Assembly: GCF_019931755.1 (NCBI RefSeq) | Contig: NZ_CP082918.1 | Location: forward strand, 1,840,001 to 1,904,000 | Reading direction: 5' to 3' | Origin: Sutcliffiella horikoshii | GTDB lineage: Bacteria > Bacillota > Bacilli > Bacillales > Bacillaceae_I | DNA length: 64,000 nucleotides | Shown: one piece after another, positions 9,980-17,641 of the stretch | Layout: each line of letters opens with the position of its first letter | Position numbering within the stretch: position 1 is the first letter of the stretch | Position numbers and translations under genes: made by a program | Notes under the pieces: generated by a model | Seen by the model: only the letters and a program-made list of their open reading frames with translations | Databases searched by the model: none | Told to the model about the DNA's origin: nothing

Positions 9980-9980
9980 G

Positions 9981-10005
9981 GCACCTCGAAAGGGTGCTTT
10001 TTTTA
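9981..10005 (+). terminator. Terminator after spoVM
   Basis: GCACC (9981-9985) and GGTGC (9993-9997) form a short stem followed by a run of seven or more T, starting 2 bases after the spoVM stop. Confidence 0.75.
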
Positions 10006-10063
10006 TAAATGCAAAATAATATACAATAACATCATTATGTAAACCATTATATATAACCAAAGT

Positions 10064-10093
10064 AAAAAGCGACAGGGATCTTCTCCCTGTCGC
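10064..10093 (-). terminator. Terminator of rpmB on the minus strand
   Basis: A perfect 10-bp stem, 10069-10078 with 10084-10093, and a 5-base loop. Read on the minus strand it is followed by TTTTTACT, just past the rpmB stop. Confidence 0.8.
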
Positions 10094-10119
10094 TTCTTTA
10101 TGTGCGCAAAATTAATTAA

Positions 10120-10308
10120 TTAAACGCGCTCAACTTTACCTGATTTTAAAGCTCTTGCAGAAACGTATACACGCTTTGGCTTACCATCTACTAAGATGCG
10201 AACTTTTTGAAGGTTTGCACCCCAAGTACGACGAGTAGAGTTCATTGCGTGAGAACGTGCGTTTCCAGAACCAGTCTTTTTGCCTGTAATTACACATTTA
10301 CGTGCCAT
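10120..10308 (-). CDS. rpmB: 50S ribosomal protein L28
   Basis: The only gene on the minus strand, as in B. subtilis. The sequence begins [16 protein letters not shown] and contains [20 protein letters not shown], the L28 signature. It is 62 residues. The ATG at 10308 has a GGAGG 8 bases upstream; an in-frame TTG two codons earlier is less well placed. The cysteine after MARK and the absence of further cysteines indicate a zinc-free or reduced-cysteine form. A terminator follows on the minus strand and a plausible promoter lies at 10477-10505. Confidence 0.96.
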   Translation of the reverse strand: MARKCVITGKKTGSGNARSHAMNSTRRTWGANLQKVRILVDGKPKRVYVSARALKSGKVERV

Positions 10309-10476
10309 GTTCAATTCCCTCCTAACTACAAAGAAACATCATTCAATATTTTCATTAGTAATAAGAAAGTACCTTCTTATTATTGCGAGAAGAACCATAC
10401 ATAAGGTCTACGTCCAAAGAAGTACCCTTCTGCATCGTTTTTCTTTACCAAAATAATCTCTTGAAAATACTTATAT

Positions 10477-10505
10477 AATTTAACATACTACCCCACACTT
10501 TGCAA
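10477..10505 (-). promoter_or_regulatory. Putative SigA promoter of rpmB
   Basis: On the minus strand TTGCAA (10500-10505) and TAAATT (10477-10482) are separated by 17 bases. Each hexamer matches four of six consensus positions. Confidence 0.4.
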
Positions 10506-10537
10506 TAGTTCTAAGGAAAGCTTTCAAGAAAAAAACC

Positions 10538-10569
10538 TTGACATACATGTTTTTAGCATTCAGTATAAT
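10538..10569 (+). promoter_or_regulatory. Putative SigA promoter of yloU-fakA
   Basis: A perfect TTGACA (10538-10543) and a perfect TATAAT (10564-10569), but the spacing is 20 bases instead of 17. Either the promoter is weak or the true -10 differs. Confidence 0.4.
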
Positions 10570-10672
10570 AATAGTATTATTAGAATAGTACCCGCCTGCT
10601 TTTAAATTGAACGTTTTTATAGTAAAATAGCGTGTAGACAAGGTGAAAAATCCAATTGAAGGGGGAACCTTT

Positions 10673-11035
10673 ATGTCCATCGAACTAAAAACATCCTATG
10701 GTCAAATAGATATTTCTAACGATGTAGTTGCTACTATCGCTGGTGGAGCTGCAGTTGATTGTTACGGAATAGTAGGCATGGCCTCTAAAAGCCAATTGAA
10801 AGATGGGTTATCCGAAATACTTAGAAAAGAGAATTTCACAAAAGGTGTCATCGTGCGCCAAGAAGAAGATCAGTTACATATCGATATGTACATCATCGTA
10901 AGCTACGGGACAAAGATTTCCGAAGTGGCTCACAACGTACAAACGAAAGTGAAATATACCTTGAATCAAATGCTCGGTCTTTCCGTTGATTCTTTAAATA
11001 TTTATGTACAGGGAGTTCGAGTTACGAACCCGTAA
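10673..11035 (+). CDS. yloU: Asp23/Gls24 family protein YloU
   Basis: A 120-residue member of the Asp23 family, whose Staphylococcus founder is a membrane-associated protein tied to cell-envelope stress. The YloU branch is conserved beside fakA, but its biochemical role is not settled. The typical features are an N-terminal TSYGQIDISNDVVATIAGGAA, a central GVIVRQ strand region and a C-terminal SLNIYVQGVRV. I chose the ATG at 10673 after AAGGGGG, not the in-frame codon ten residues earlier. The fakA GTG lies 16 bases after the stop, so the two are one operon. Confidence 0.85.
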   Translation: MSIELKTSYGQIDISNDVVATIAGGAAVDCYGIVGMASKSQLKDGLSEILRKENFTKGVIVRQEEDQLHIDMYIIVSYGTKISEVAHNVQTKVKYTLNQMLGLSVDSLNIYVQGVRVTNP

Positions 11036-11051
11036 TAAGGAGGAAATTTTA

Positions 11052-12728
11052 GTGTCAGTAAAAGTTCTAAATGGGAAACGTTTTGCACAAATGGTTATCC
11101 AAGGTGCAAATCATTTATCAAACAACGCCAAAACAGTAGATGCGTTGAACGTTTTTCCGGTTCCGGATGGAGATACGGGAACAAATATGAATCTTTCCAT
11201 TACCTCAGGAGCAAAAGAAGTAAAAGGTAATGTTTCTGAGCATATCGGAAAGGTTGGTTCTGCTCTGGCTAAAGGCCTACTTATGGGTGCAAGAGGTAAC
11301 TCAGGGGTTATTTTATCCCAATTATTCCGAGGATTCTCTAAGCATATTGAAGCTAAAGAAACAATTACAAGCAAAGACTTTGCACAAGCTTTGGAAGCAG
11401 GAGTTCAAACAGCTTACAAGGCTGTTATGAAACCTGTGGAAGGAACCATTCTTACTGTAGCGAAAGATGCTGCTAAGAAGGCTGTTGCTGTTGCGAAAAA
11501 CGAAGAAGACATCATTGTATTGATGGAAGAAACGTTAAAAGAAGCAAATGCTTCCCTTAAACGCACACCGGACCTTCTTCCTGTGTTAAAAGAAGTAGGA
11601 GTAGTGGACAGCGGCGGACAAGGTTTAGTTTATATTTATGAAGGATTCCTTGCAGAGCTTAAAGGGCAAAGAATTGAGGACATCGTTCCTACTACAACCA
11701 TGAACGAACTTGTAAACGCAGAACACCATAAAAGTGTTCACTCTGCAATAAATACAGAAGATATCGAGTTTGGCTACTGTACAGAGTTCATGGTTAAGTT
11801 TGAAGAGGAAAAAGTAAAAACTAGTCCTTTTACAGAAGAAAACTTCCGTAACGACCTGTCCGAATATGGGGATTCTCTTTTAGTTATTGCTGATGAGGAA
11901 CTCGTTAAAGTTCATATTCATGCTGAACAACCTGGCGATGTGTTGACTTATGCTCAAAAATACGGAAGCCTGATTAACATGAAGATTGAAAATATGAGAG
12001 AACAGCACAGTAACCTTCTTTTTGAAGAAGATGCTTATCCTGCGCCAAAACCTGAAGTGAATAAAAAGCGCGAGAAATTTGGGATCATCACTGTAGCAAT
12101 GGGTGAAGGGATTGCCGAGCTATTCAAGAGTATCGGTGCAAAAGCTGTCATTGAAGGCGGTCAGACGATGAACCCGAGTACAGAGGATATCCTAAAAGCA
12201 ATCGATGAAGTGAACGCTGACAACGTAATCATCTTGCCAAATAACAGCAACATTATCATGGCTGCTAAACAGGCTGCAGAAGTTGCGGAGCAAAATGTAG
12301 CGGTTGTTGAAAGTAAAACAGTTCCTCAAGGGATGGCAGCAATTCTTGCCTTCAACCCGACAGGAGAGCTTGCTGACAACGAAGCGACAATGAAAGAAGC
12401 TCTAGGTTCTGTGAAAACAGGACAAATCACATTTGCTGTCAGAGATACAAACATCGATGGAGTGGAAATCCAAAAAGATGATTTCATGGGAATAGCTGAC
12501 GGTAAAATCGTCCTTACTAACAAAGACAAAAAATCAGCTGCAAAGGAACTTCTTACATCCATGATGGACGAAGACTCCGAAATCCTTACTGTCATCTACG
12601 GTGAAGATGTATCAGAAGAAGATGTAGAGGAACTTGTCAGCGATTTAGAAGAATCCTATCCTGACGTGGAAGTAGAGGTCCATAACGGAAAACAGCCACT
12701 ATATTCCTTTATCTTTTCGATCGAGTAG
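11052..12728 (+). CDS. fakA: Fatty acid kinase catalytic subunit FakA (YloV)
   Basis: Phosphorylates fatty acids presented by FakB (DegV-type) proteins so that they can enter phospholipid synthesis. The N-terminal DhaL-type ATP-binding domain (about 1-200) shows NVFPVPDGDTGTNM, with the metal-binding aspartates, GARGNSGVILSQ and later VVDSGGQG. The middle and C-terminal parts are the conserved FakA domains. It starts at GTG 11052 after TAAGGAGG and is 558 residues, near the B. subtilis YloV size. A 12-bp terminator follows. No fakB lies in the window. Confidence 0.88.
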   Translation: MSVKVLNGKRFAQMVIQGANHLSNNAKTVDALNVFPVPDGDTGTNMNLSITSGAKEVKGNVSEHIGKVGSALAKGLLMGARGNSGVILSQLFRGFSKHIEAKETITSKDFAQALEAGVQTAYKAVMKPVEGTILTVAKDAAKKAVAVAKNEEDIIVLMEETLKEANASLKRTPDLLPVLKEVGVVDSGGQGLVYIYEGFLAELKGQRIEDIVPTTTMNELVNAEHHKSVHSAINTEDIEFGYCTEFMVKFEEEKVKTSPFTEENFRNDLSEYGDSLLVIADEELVKVHIHAEQPGDVLTYAQKYGSLINMKIENMREQHSNLLFEEDAYPAPKPEVNKKREKFGIITVAMGEGIAELFKSIGAKAVIEGGQTMNPSTEDILKAIDEVNADNVIILPNNSNIIMAAKQAAEVAEQNVAVVESKTVPQGMAAILAFNPTGELADNEATMKEALGSVKTGQITFAVRDTNIDGVEIQKDDFMGIADGKIVLTNKDKKSAAKELLTSMMDEDSEILTVIYGEDVSEEDVEELVSDLEESYPDVEVEVHNGKQPLYSFIFSIE

Positions 12729-12747
12729 GCTAATATAATATTTGAAA

Positions 12748-12777
12748 ACAAAAGAAGGGGTAACACCCTTCTTTTGT
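12748..12777 (+). terminator. Terminator after fakA
   Basis: A perfect 12-bp stem (12748-12759 with 12766-12777, arm ACAAAAGAAGGG) whose 3' arm holds four T. The T run is short, but the position is right and the U-rich arm supports termination. Confidence 0.7.
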
Positions 12778-12844
12778 ATGTGAACAAATAAGAAAAAGTT
12801 TCTGGGGTATGTAACAGTAAACCGACACAGGGGAGTGGGCAGGC

Positions 12845-13507
12845 ATGAAATATAAAAGTGTATTTGATATTATTGGCCCCATCATGATAGGACCATCAAG
12901 TTCCCATACAGCTGGAGCCGCTAGAATTGGGCGTGTGGCAAGAAGCCTATTCGGCAGGCAGCCAAAGTGGGCGAACATTTCGTTTTACGGTTCTTTTGCT
13001 AAAACATATAAAGGACACGGTACAGATGTAGCGGTTGTCGGGGGGTTACTAGATTTTGATACTTATGATGAAAGAATCAAAACCTCCCTTCAAATTGCAG
13101 ATTCTTTAGGAGTTGCCATTTCATTTCATGAAGAAGATGCCATAACAGACCACCCGAATACCGCAAAAGTGGTGATCGGTGATGACGATGGTGAATTAGA
13201 GCTTGTCGGCATTTCGATAGGCGGAGGAAAAATTGAAATTACTGAACTGAATGGGTTTGTTTTAAAACTTTCAGGAAATCATCCGGCATTGCTTGTCGTG
13301 CATGATGACCGTTACGGTGCGATAGCGGGAGTTGCTAATGTATTAGCGAAGTTTGCCATAAACATCGGCCATATGGAAGTTTCCCGCAAGGAAAAAGGAC
13401 AAAAAGCCTTAATGACCATTGAAGTAGATCAGAATATCGATGATGCGGTGATTCAGGAACTAACAGCACTGCCTAACATCACGCAAGTTACAAAAATTGT
13501 GGACTAA
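12845..13507 (+). CDS. sdaAB: L-serine dehydratase, beta subunit
   Basis: The smaller subunit of the two-chain iron-sulfur L-serine deaminase, which turns serine into pyruvate and ammonia. The N-terminal domain has GPIMIGPSSSHTAGAARIGR, the family signature. The last 75 residues (from about HPALLVVHDDRYGAIAGV) form an ACT domain, usually an amino-acid sensor. It is 220 residues. The ATG at 12845 follows a GGGGAG and GGCAGG region. sdaAA lies 60 bases downstream, separated by a cre-like sequence. Confidence 0.93.
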   Translation: MKYKSVFDIIGPIMIGPSSSHTAGAARIGRVARSLFGRQPKWANISFYGSFAKTYKGHGTDVAVVGGLLDFDTYDERIKTSLQIADSLGVAISFHEEDAITDHPNTAKVVIGDDDGELELVGISIGGGKIEITELNGFVLKLSGNHPALLVVHDDRYGAIAGVANVLAKFAINIGHMEVSRKEKGQKALMTIEVDQNIDDAVIQELTALPNITQVTKIVD

Positions 13508-13522
13508 CTTTTGGAATAATAA

Positions 13523-13537
13523 TGATAGCGCTTTCAT
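13523..13537 (-). promoter_or_regulatory. cre-like site (CcpA operator) between sdaAB and sdaAA
   Basis: On the minus strand ATGAAAGCGCTATCA fits every position of the cre consensus WTGNAANCGNWNNCW. The core is palindromic (TGATAGCGCTTTCA on the plus strand). It sits 31 bases before the sdaAA start, a position suited to road-blocking transcription. Confidence 0.6.
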
Positions 13538-13567
13538 CTGATGTATAGCTCTTAAGGGGGAAAAATC

Positions 13568-14455
13568 ATGTTTCGTAATGTTGCAGAACTGATTGAGATA
13601 GCACAAAGCAGTAACAAGAAAATTTCAGAGATAATGATTGAACAGGAAATGGAATTTACGGGCAGGACCCGTGAGGAAATTTTCGAACAGATGGACAAAA
13701 ACCTTACCATCATGGAACAGGCTGTAGAGAGAGGGCTTGAAGGTGTAAGATCTGTTTCTGGGTTGACGGGCGGCGATGCGGTGCTTCTTCAAAAGTATAT
13801 TGAAAAAGGGAACTTCCTTACAGGTAAGAATATTTTAGATGCAGTAAGTAAAGCGGTTGCGACAAATGAAGTAAATGCTGCCATGGGTACAATTTGCGCC
13901 ACTCCGACAGCTGGTTCTGCCGGGGTAGTTCCAGGAACGCTTTTTGCCGTAAAAAATGTGCTTAACCCAACGAGAGAAGAAATGATCAACTTTTTATTCA
14001 CGTCAGGTGCTTTCGGGTTTGTTGTTGCCAATAATGCCTCTATCTCCGGTGCTGCTGGTGGATGTCAGGCTGAGGTTGGTTCTGCTTCCGGGATGGCAGC
14101 AGCTGCTATTGTGGAAATGGCTGGCGGAACTCCAGATCAATGTGCACAAGCAATGGCCATTACGCTTAAAAACATGTTAGGATTAGTATGTGACCCTGTT
14201 GCAGGACTTGTGGAAGTACCATGCGTGAAGCGTAATGCAATGGGTGCAGCAAATGCAATGGTCGCAGCAGACATGGCACTTGCAGGGATTACTAGCACGA
14301 TCCCGTGTGATGAAGTAATTGACGCAATGTACAAGATTGGACAGACGATGCCTACTGCACTTAAAGAAACTGCACAAGGAGGGTTGGCGGCAACACCAAC
14401 TGGTCGTGAATTAGAAGCGAAAATATTTGGTGTTCCCTTACAAAAAGGTGACTAA
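13568..14455 (+). CDS. sdaAA: L-serine dehydratase, alpha subunit (iron-sulfur)
   Basis: The catalytic subunit carrying a [4Fe-4S] cluster. The motif TICATPTAGSAGVVPG and the later CDPVAGLVEVPCVKRNAMGAAN supply the conserved cysteines and substrate residues. It is 295 residues. The ATG at 13568 follows TTAAGGGGG. With sdaAB it would feed serine carbon into pyruvate, and a cre-like site just upstream suggests carbon catabolite control. Its last codons overlap the likely recG start. Confidence 0.93.
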   Translation: MFRNVAELIEIAQSSNKKISEIMIEQEMEFTGRTREEIFEQMDKNLTIMEQAVERGLEGVRSVSGLTGGDAVLLQKYIEKGNFLTGKNILDAVSKAVATNEVNAAMGTICATPTAGSAGVVPGTLFAVKNVLNPTREEMINFLFTSGAFGFVVANNASISGAAGGCQAEVGSASGMAAAAIVEMAGGTPDQCAQAMAITLKNMLGLVCDPVAGLVEVPCVKRNAMGAANAMVAADMALAGITSTIPCDEVIDAMYKIGQTMPTALKETAQGGLAATPTGRELEAKIFGVPLQKGD

Positions 14456-16496
14456 TTTATCTGAAACCACAGTAACAACCTTAAAGGGCATTGGGGAAGA
14501 AACCGCAAACTCCCTTCATGCAATGGGAATTTTCTCAGTAGAAGATCTGCTGATGCATTTCCCGTACAGATATGAAGATTATCGGCTTAGAGATATATCA
14601 GAAGTAAAACATGAAGAGAAAATAACGGTAGAAGGGAAGGTTCATGGAGAGCCTTCTCTTATGTATTTTGGCAAAAAGAAATCAAGACTTACTTTCCGTT
14701 TTTTTGTTGGACGGTTTTTAGTCAAGGCCGTTTGTTTCAACCGGCCATATTACAAAAACAAACTTTCCATCAACGATACCATCACCATTACTGGAAAATG
14801 GGATCAGCATCGTCAAACGATCACTGTCATGGAGATTCACTTTGGTCCATTCATGAAAGAAAGTGAAGTGGAACCTGTATATTCGGTTAAGGGGAATATC
14901 ACCGTTAAGCAGATGCGTAAGTTTATTGGAAACGCGCTGCAAACATATGGAACCGAGTTGGAAAGTGCACTTCCTGTCTCTCTTTTACAAAAATACAAGC
15001 TGCCTTCAAAAGGTGATTCAGTAAGAGCGCTACATAACCCAGTCAATCAAGAAACGTTGAAACATGCTAGGCGCTATTTTGTGTACGAGGAATTTTTACT
15101 TTTTCAGCTAAAGATCCAGGCTTTAAGAAAATATAAGCGTGAGCAAACAGAAGGAATCGTGCATGAATTTTCTAAAAGTAAGCTGGAACAATTCATCTCC
15201 ACACTTCCATTTCCACTGACAGGTGCACAAAACAGGGTGTTGGGAGAAATCTTAGGTGATATGACATCACCATACCGGATGAATCGCTTGTTGCAAGGGG
15301 ATGTAGGTTCAGGTAAAACGGTGGTGGCGGCAATATCTTTATATGGTGCACATCTTTCTGGCTACCAGGGAGCATTAATGGTGCCAACAGAAATACTTGC
15401 TGAACAACATGCCCAATCGTTAACAAGCCTGTTTAGTGAAACGTCGGTCAACATTGAATTGTTAACAAGTTCGGTAAAAGGCAAGCGACGCAGGGAGCTC
15501 TTGGAAAGATTGGTTAATGGTGAAATCGATATTCTTGTCGGTACACATGCTTTAATACAAGAAGAAGTGAACTTCAAAAGACTCGGCCTTGTCATAACAG
15601 ATGAGCAGCATCGTTTTGGAGTCGAACAACGAAGGGTCCTCCGTGAAAAAGGATCAAATCCAGATGTACTGTTTATGACGGCGACGCCAATTCCGAGGAC
15701 GCTAGCCATTACAGCTTTTGGGGAGATGGATGTTTCCGTTATCGATGAAATGCCAGCCGGTCGAAAAGCAATAGAGACCTATTGGGCCAAACATCAAATG
15801 ATTGACAGGGTATTGGGGTTTGTCGAAAAGGAACTTCAAAAAGGCAGGCAAGCATATGTTATCTGCCCGCTTATAGAAGAATCGGAAAAGCTAGACGTGC
15901 AAAATGCGATAGATGTACATGATATGCTTACGCATTACTACCGCGGGAATTGGAAAATTGGGTTAATGCATGGCAGATTGAGTTCGGATGAAAAAGAAAA
16001 AGTCATGGAAGCGTTCAGCGAAAATGAAGTGCAGCTCCTTGTTTCCACAACCGTTGTAGAAGTCGGGGTGAATGTCCCAAATGCAACCATGATGGTGATC
16101 TATGACGCAGAGCGCTTTGGCCTTTCGCAACTCCATCAACTTCGAGGCCGTGTGGGACGTGGGAGTGAACAATCCTACTGTATACTACTTGCAGATCCCA
16201 AATCGGAAGTCGGAAATGAGCGGATGAAAATCATGACAGAAACGAACGACGGTTTTGTGCTTTCAGAAAAGGACCTGGAACTGCGGGGCCCTGGTGATTT
16301 CTTTGGCAGAAAACAAAGCGGTGTACCGGAATTTAAAGTTGCTGACATGGTCCATGATTACAGAGCCCTCGAGGTAGCGAGGCAGGATGCTCATGATCTT
16401 CTCTATTCAGATAGTTTTTGGGTGGACGAGGAATATAAAGGGTTAAGAGAAATGATCGAAAACTCAGGGATTTTAGACGGTGACAAGTTAGATTAG
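14448..16496 (+). CDS. recG: ATP-dependent DNA helicase RecG
   Basis: A branch-migration helicase that regresses stalled forks and processes Holliday junctions. The N-terminal wedge/OB domain (about 1-250) contains GIGEETANSLHAMGI, a HhH-like start, and FPYRYEDYR. The helicase core has Walker A GDVGSGKTVVA, DEQH motif ITDEQHRFGVEQRR, TATPIPRTLAIT and QLRGRVGRG. I chose the GTG at 14448, which gives 682 residues, the usual size, and overlaps sdaAA by 8 bases. An in-frame TTG at 14427 is possible. Neither start has a strong ribosome binding site, so translation may be coupled. Confidence 0.93.
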   Translation: MTNLSETTVTTLKGIGEETANSLHAMGIFSVEDLLMHFPYRYEDYRLRDISEVKHEEKITVEGKVHGEPSLMYFGKKKSRLTFRFFVGRFLVKAVCFNRPYYKNKLSINDTITITGKWDQHRQTITVMEIHFGPFMKESEVEPVYSVKGNITVKQMRKFIGNALQTYGTELESALPVSLLQKYKLPSKGDSVRALHNPVNQETLKHARRYFVYEEFLLFQLKIQALRKYKREQTEGIVHEFSKSKLEQFISTLPFPLTGAQNRVLGEILGDMTSPYRMNRLLQGDVGSGKTVVAAISLYGAHLSGYQGALMVPTEILAEQHAQSLTSLFSETSVNIELLTSSVKGKRRRELLERLVNGEIDILVGTHALIQEEVNFKRLGLVITDEQHRFGVEQRRVLREKGSNPDVLFMTATPIPRTLAITAFGEMDVSVIDEMPAGRKAIETYWAKHQMIDRVLGFVEKELQKGRQAYVICPLIEESEKLDVQNAIDVHDMLTHYYRGNWKIGLMHGRLSSDEKEKVMEAFSENEVQLLVSTTVVEVGVNVPNATMMVIYDAERFGLSQLHQLRGRVGRGSEQSYCILLADPKSEVGNERMKIMTETNDGFVLSEKDLELRGPGDFFGRKQSGVPEFKVADMVHDYRALEVARQDAHDLLYSDSFWVDEEYKGLREMIENSGILDGDKLD

Positions 16497-16499
16497 TAG

Positions 16500-16541
16500 A
16501 GGCAGTGTGAAGCCGTTTAGCTGGCTTTCTCTGCCTTTTTG
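16500..16541 (+). terminator. Terminator after recG
   Basis: AGGCAG (16500-16505) pairs with CTGCCT (16531-16536), with inner pairs AAGCC and GGCTT, followed by TTTT. It begins 4 bases after the recG stop. Confidence 0.7.
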
Positions 16542-16568
16542 TACAAAGATAAGAAATTATAAAAATCG

Positions 16569-16693
16569 GTTGATTTCCGTTCCAGGCGCTTCGCTTGCCT
16601 GCGGGCGGTCCGGGAGCCTCCTCGGCTTCGCCTGCGGGGTCTCCCCTGTCCCTTCCTCCCGCGGGCGTCTGCGCGCCTTCCACTCCAATCAAC
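16569..16693 (-). repeat. G+C-rich dyad element, copy R1 (minus orientation)
   Basis: A 125-bp element, visibly richer in G+C than its surroundings. The ends GTTGATT and AATCAAC are perfect inverted repeats. The arms AGGCGC (16584-16589) and GCGCCT (16673-16678) also pair. The core shared with the other copies reads, on the minus strand, GAGACCCCGC then GAGGAGGCTC. It faces copy R2 across 88 bases, and the whole 16569-16908 block recurs at 26550-26895. No coding function is likely: open frames through it are an effect of base composition. Confidence 0.85.
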
Positions 16694-16781
16694 AAGAAGG
16701 CTTCATTCATTTAAGGGTTAATGAAAGTCATCTAACTGAGTTAATTGTAAAAGCACTAACCTTTCGTTCACGTAAGTTCCA

Positions 16782-16908
16782 GCTGTGGATTGGAGCAAAT
16801 GGCGAAGACTCCAGCGGGGGAGTAACGGTAGCTTGAGACCCCGCAACGAAGTGAGGAGGCTCAAGCACCGTCCCGCGGAAAGCGAAGCCATTTGCGGAAA
16901 GGAACAGC
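16782..16908 (+). repeat. G+C-rich dyad element, copy R2 (plus orientation)
   Basis: A 127-bp copy with ends GCTGT and ACAGC. Its inner arms GCAAATGGC (16795-16803) and GCCATTTGC (16887-16895) are a perfect 9-bp pair. It is nearly identical to R5. It contains the shared core AGCGGGGGAGTAACGG, GAGACCCCGC, GAGGAGGCTC and CACCGTCCCGCGGAAAGCG. Confidence 0.85.
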
Positions 16909-16935
16909 GGTGCATAATTAAGCAACAAAAAAAGG

Positions 16936-16959
16936 ACCGGGCTGTTTTTGCCGGTTTTT
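16936..16959 (+). terminator. Possible terminator after repeat R2
   Basis: ACCGG (16936-16940) and CCGGT (16951-16955) form a short stem followed by five T. It stands alone between the repeat and the fapR promoter. Confidence 0.4.
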
Positions 16960-16983
16960 CTAACCATATCAGCAAATTTTGTC

Positions 16984-17012
16984 TTGCAATATGCTTTTTA
17001 TGTATATATACT
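16984..17012 (+). promoter_or_regulatory. SigA promoter of the fapR operon
   Basis: TTGCAA (16984-16989), a 17-base spacer and TATACT (17007-17012). The FapR operator begins 3 bases after the -10 box. Confidence 0.7.
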
Positions 17013-17015
17013 ACT

Positions 17016-17034
17016 ATTAGTACCTAGTCATAAT
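17016..17034 (+). promoter_or_regulatory. FapR operator
   Basis: ATTAGTACCTAGTCATAAT is an imperfect palindrome and agrees closely with the FapR site known from B. subtilis. It covers the expected transcription start, so FapR binding would block initiation. Malonyl-CoA releases FapR, giving autoregulation of fapR and control of plsX-fabD-fabG. Confidence 0.85.
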
Positions 17035-17055
17035 AGTTCGGATGGTGTGTAATAT

Positions 17056-17622
17056 ATGAGACGAAACAAAAAGGAGCGCCAGTTATCTTTAAAGGATAAG
17101 ATACAGGAAAACCCTTTTATAACAGATGAAGAACTTGCAGATTTTTTTCAAGTCAGCATCCAAACAGTCCGCTTGGATCGTCTGGAATTAAATATCCCTG
17201 AATTAAGGGAGAGAATTAAGAATGTTGCTGCAAGGACGCTTGAGAAAGAAGTGAAATCCCTGCCTCTTGATGAAGTTATCGGTGAAATTATCGATCTTCA
17301 ATTAGATGAGAGTGCGATTTCCATCTTTGATGTTCAAAGTGAGCATGTTTTTAAACGGAATCAAATTACACGGGGGCATCACTTGTTTGCACAAGCAAAT
17401 TCTTTGGCAGTTGCCGTCATCAATGATGAACTGGCGTTAACTGCAAAAGCTACCATTCGATTTACACGACCTGTAAAATTGGGCGAAAGAATTGTGGCAA
17501 AAGCCTTCGTTAGTAAAGTGGATAAAGAAAAAGGTAGAACAACTGTAGAAGTGAAAAGCTCCGTCGGAAGTGAGAAAGTTTTCCATGGTGAGTTTGAAAT
17601 GTTCCGCTCTACAAGTTCTTGA
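17056..17622 (+). CDS. fapR: Fatty acid and phospholipid synthesis repressor FapR
   Basis: The global repressor of membrane lipid synthesis, released from DNA by malonyl-CoA. The N-terminal helix-turn-helix spans about residues 10-45 ([21 protein letters not shown]), a linker helix follows, and the rest is a hot-dog fold that binds malonyl-CoA. The length of 188 residues is the B. subtilis length. The operator upstream (17016-17034) indicates autoregulation. It heads the plsX-fabD-fabG operon as in other Bacillaceae. Confidence 0.96.
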   Translation: MRRNKKERQLSLKDKIQENPFITDEELADFFQVSIQTVRLDRLELNIPELRERIKNVAARTLEKEVKSLPLDEVIGEIIDLQLDESAISIFDVQSEHVFKRNQITRGHHLFAQANSLAVAVINDELALTAKATIRFTRPVKLGERIVAKAFVSKVDKEKGRTTVEVKSSVGSEKVFHGEFEMFRSTSS

Positions 17623-17641
17623 TTAAAGGCAGGTTATGATG

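Larger units (their letters stand above)
10309..10672. other. Divergent intergenic region between rpmB and yloU
   Basis: About 360 bases without a gene. On the minus side it holds the rpmB leader (about 150 bases), with complementary segments GTACCTTCTT (10369-10378) and AAGAAGTAC (10417-10425) that could pair, and a promoter candidate at 10477-10505. On the plus side it holds the yloU promoter candidate at 10538-10569. Confidence 0.6.

Noticed and set aside
16333..16975. Open frames of 79-125 codons on both strands across the recG end and repeats R1-R2
   Set aside because: They run through the G+C-rich repeat elements, where stop codons are rare. The translated sequences show no family and the frame is not shared between copies.
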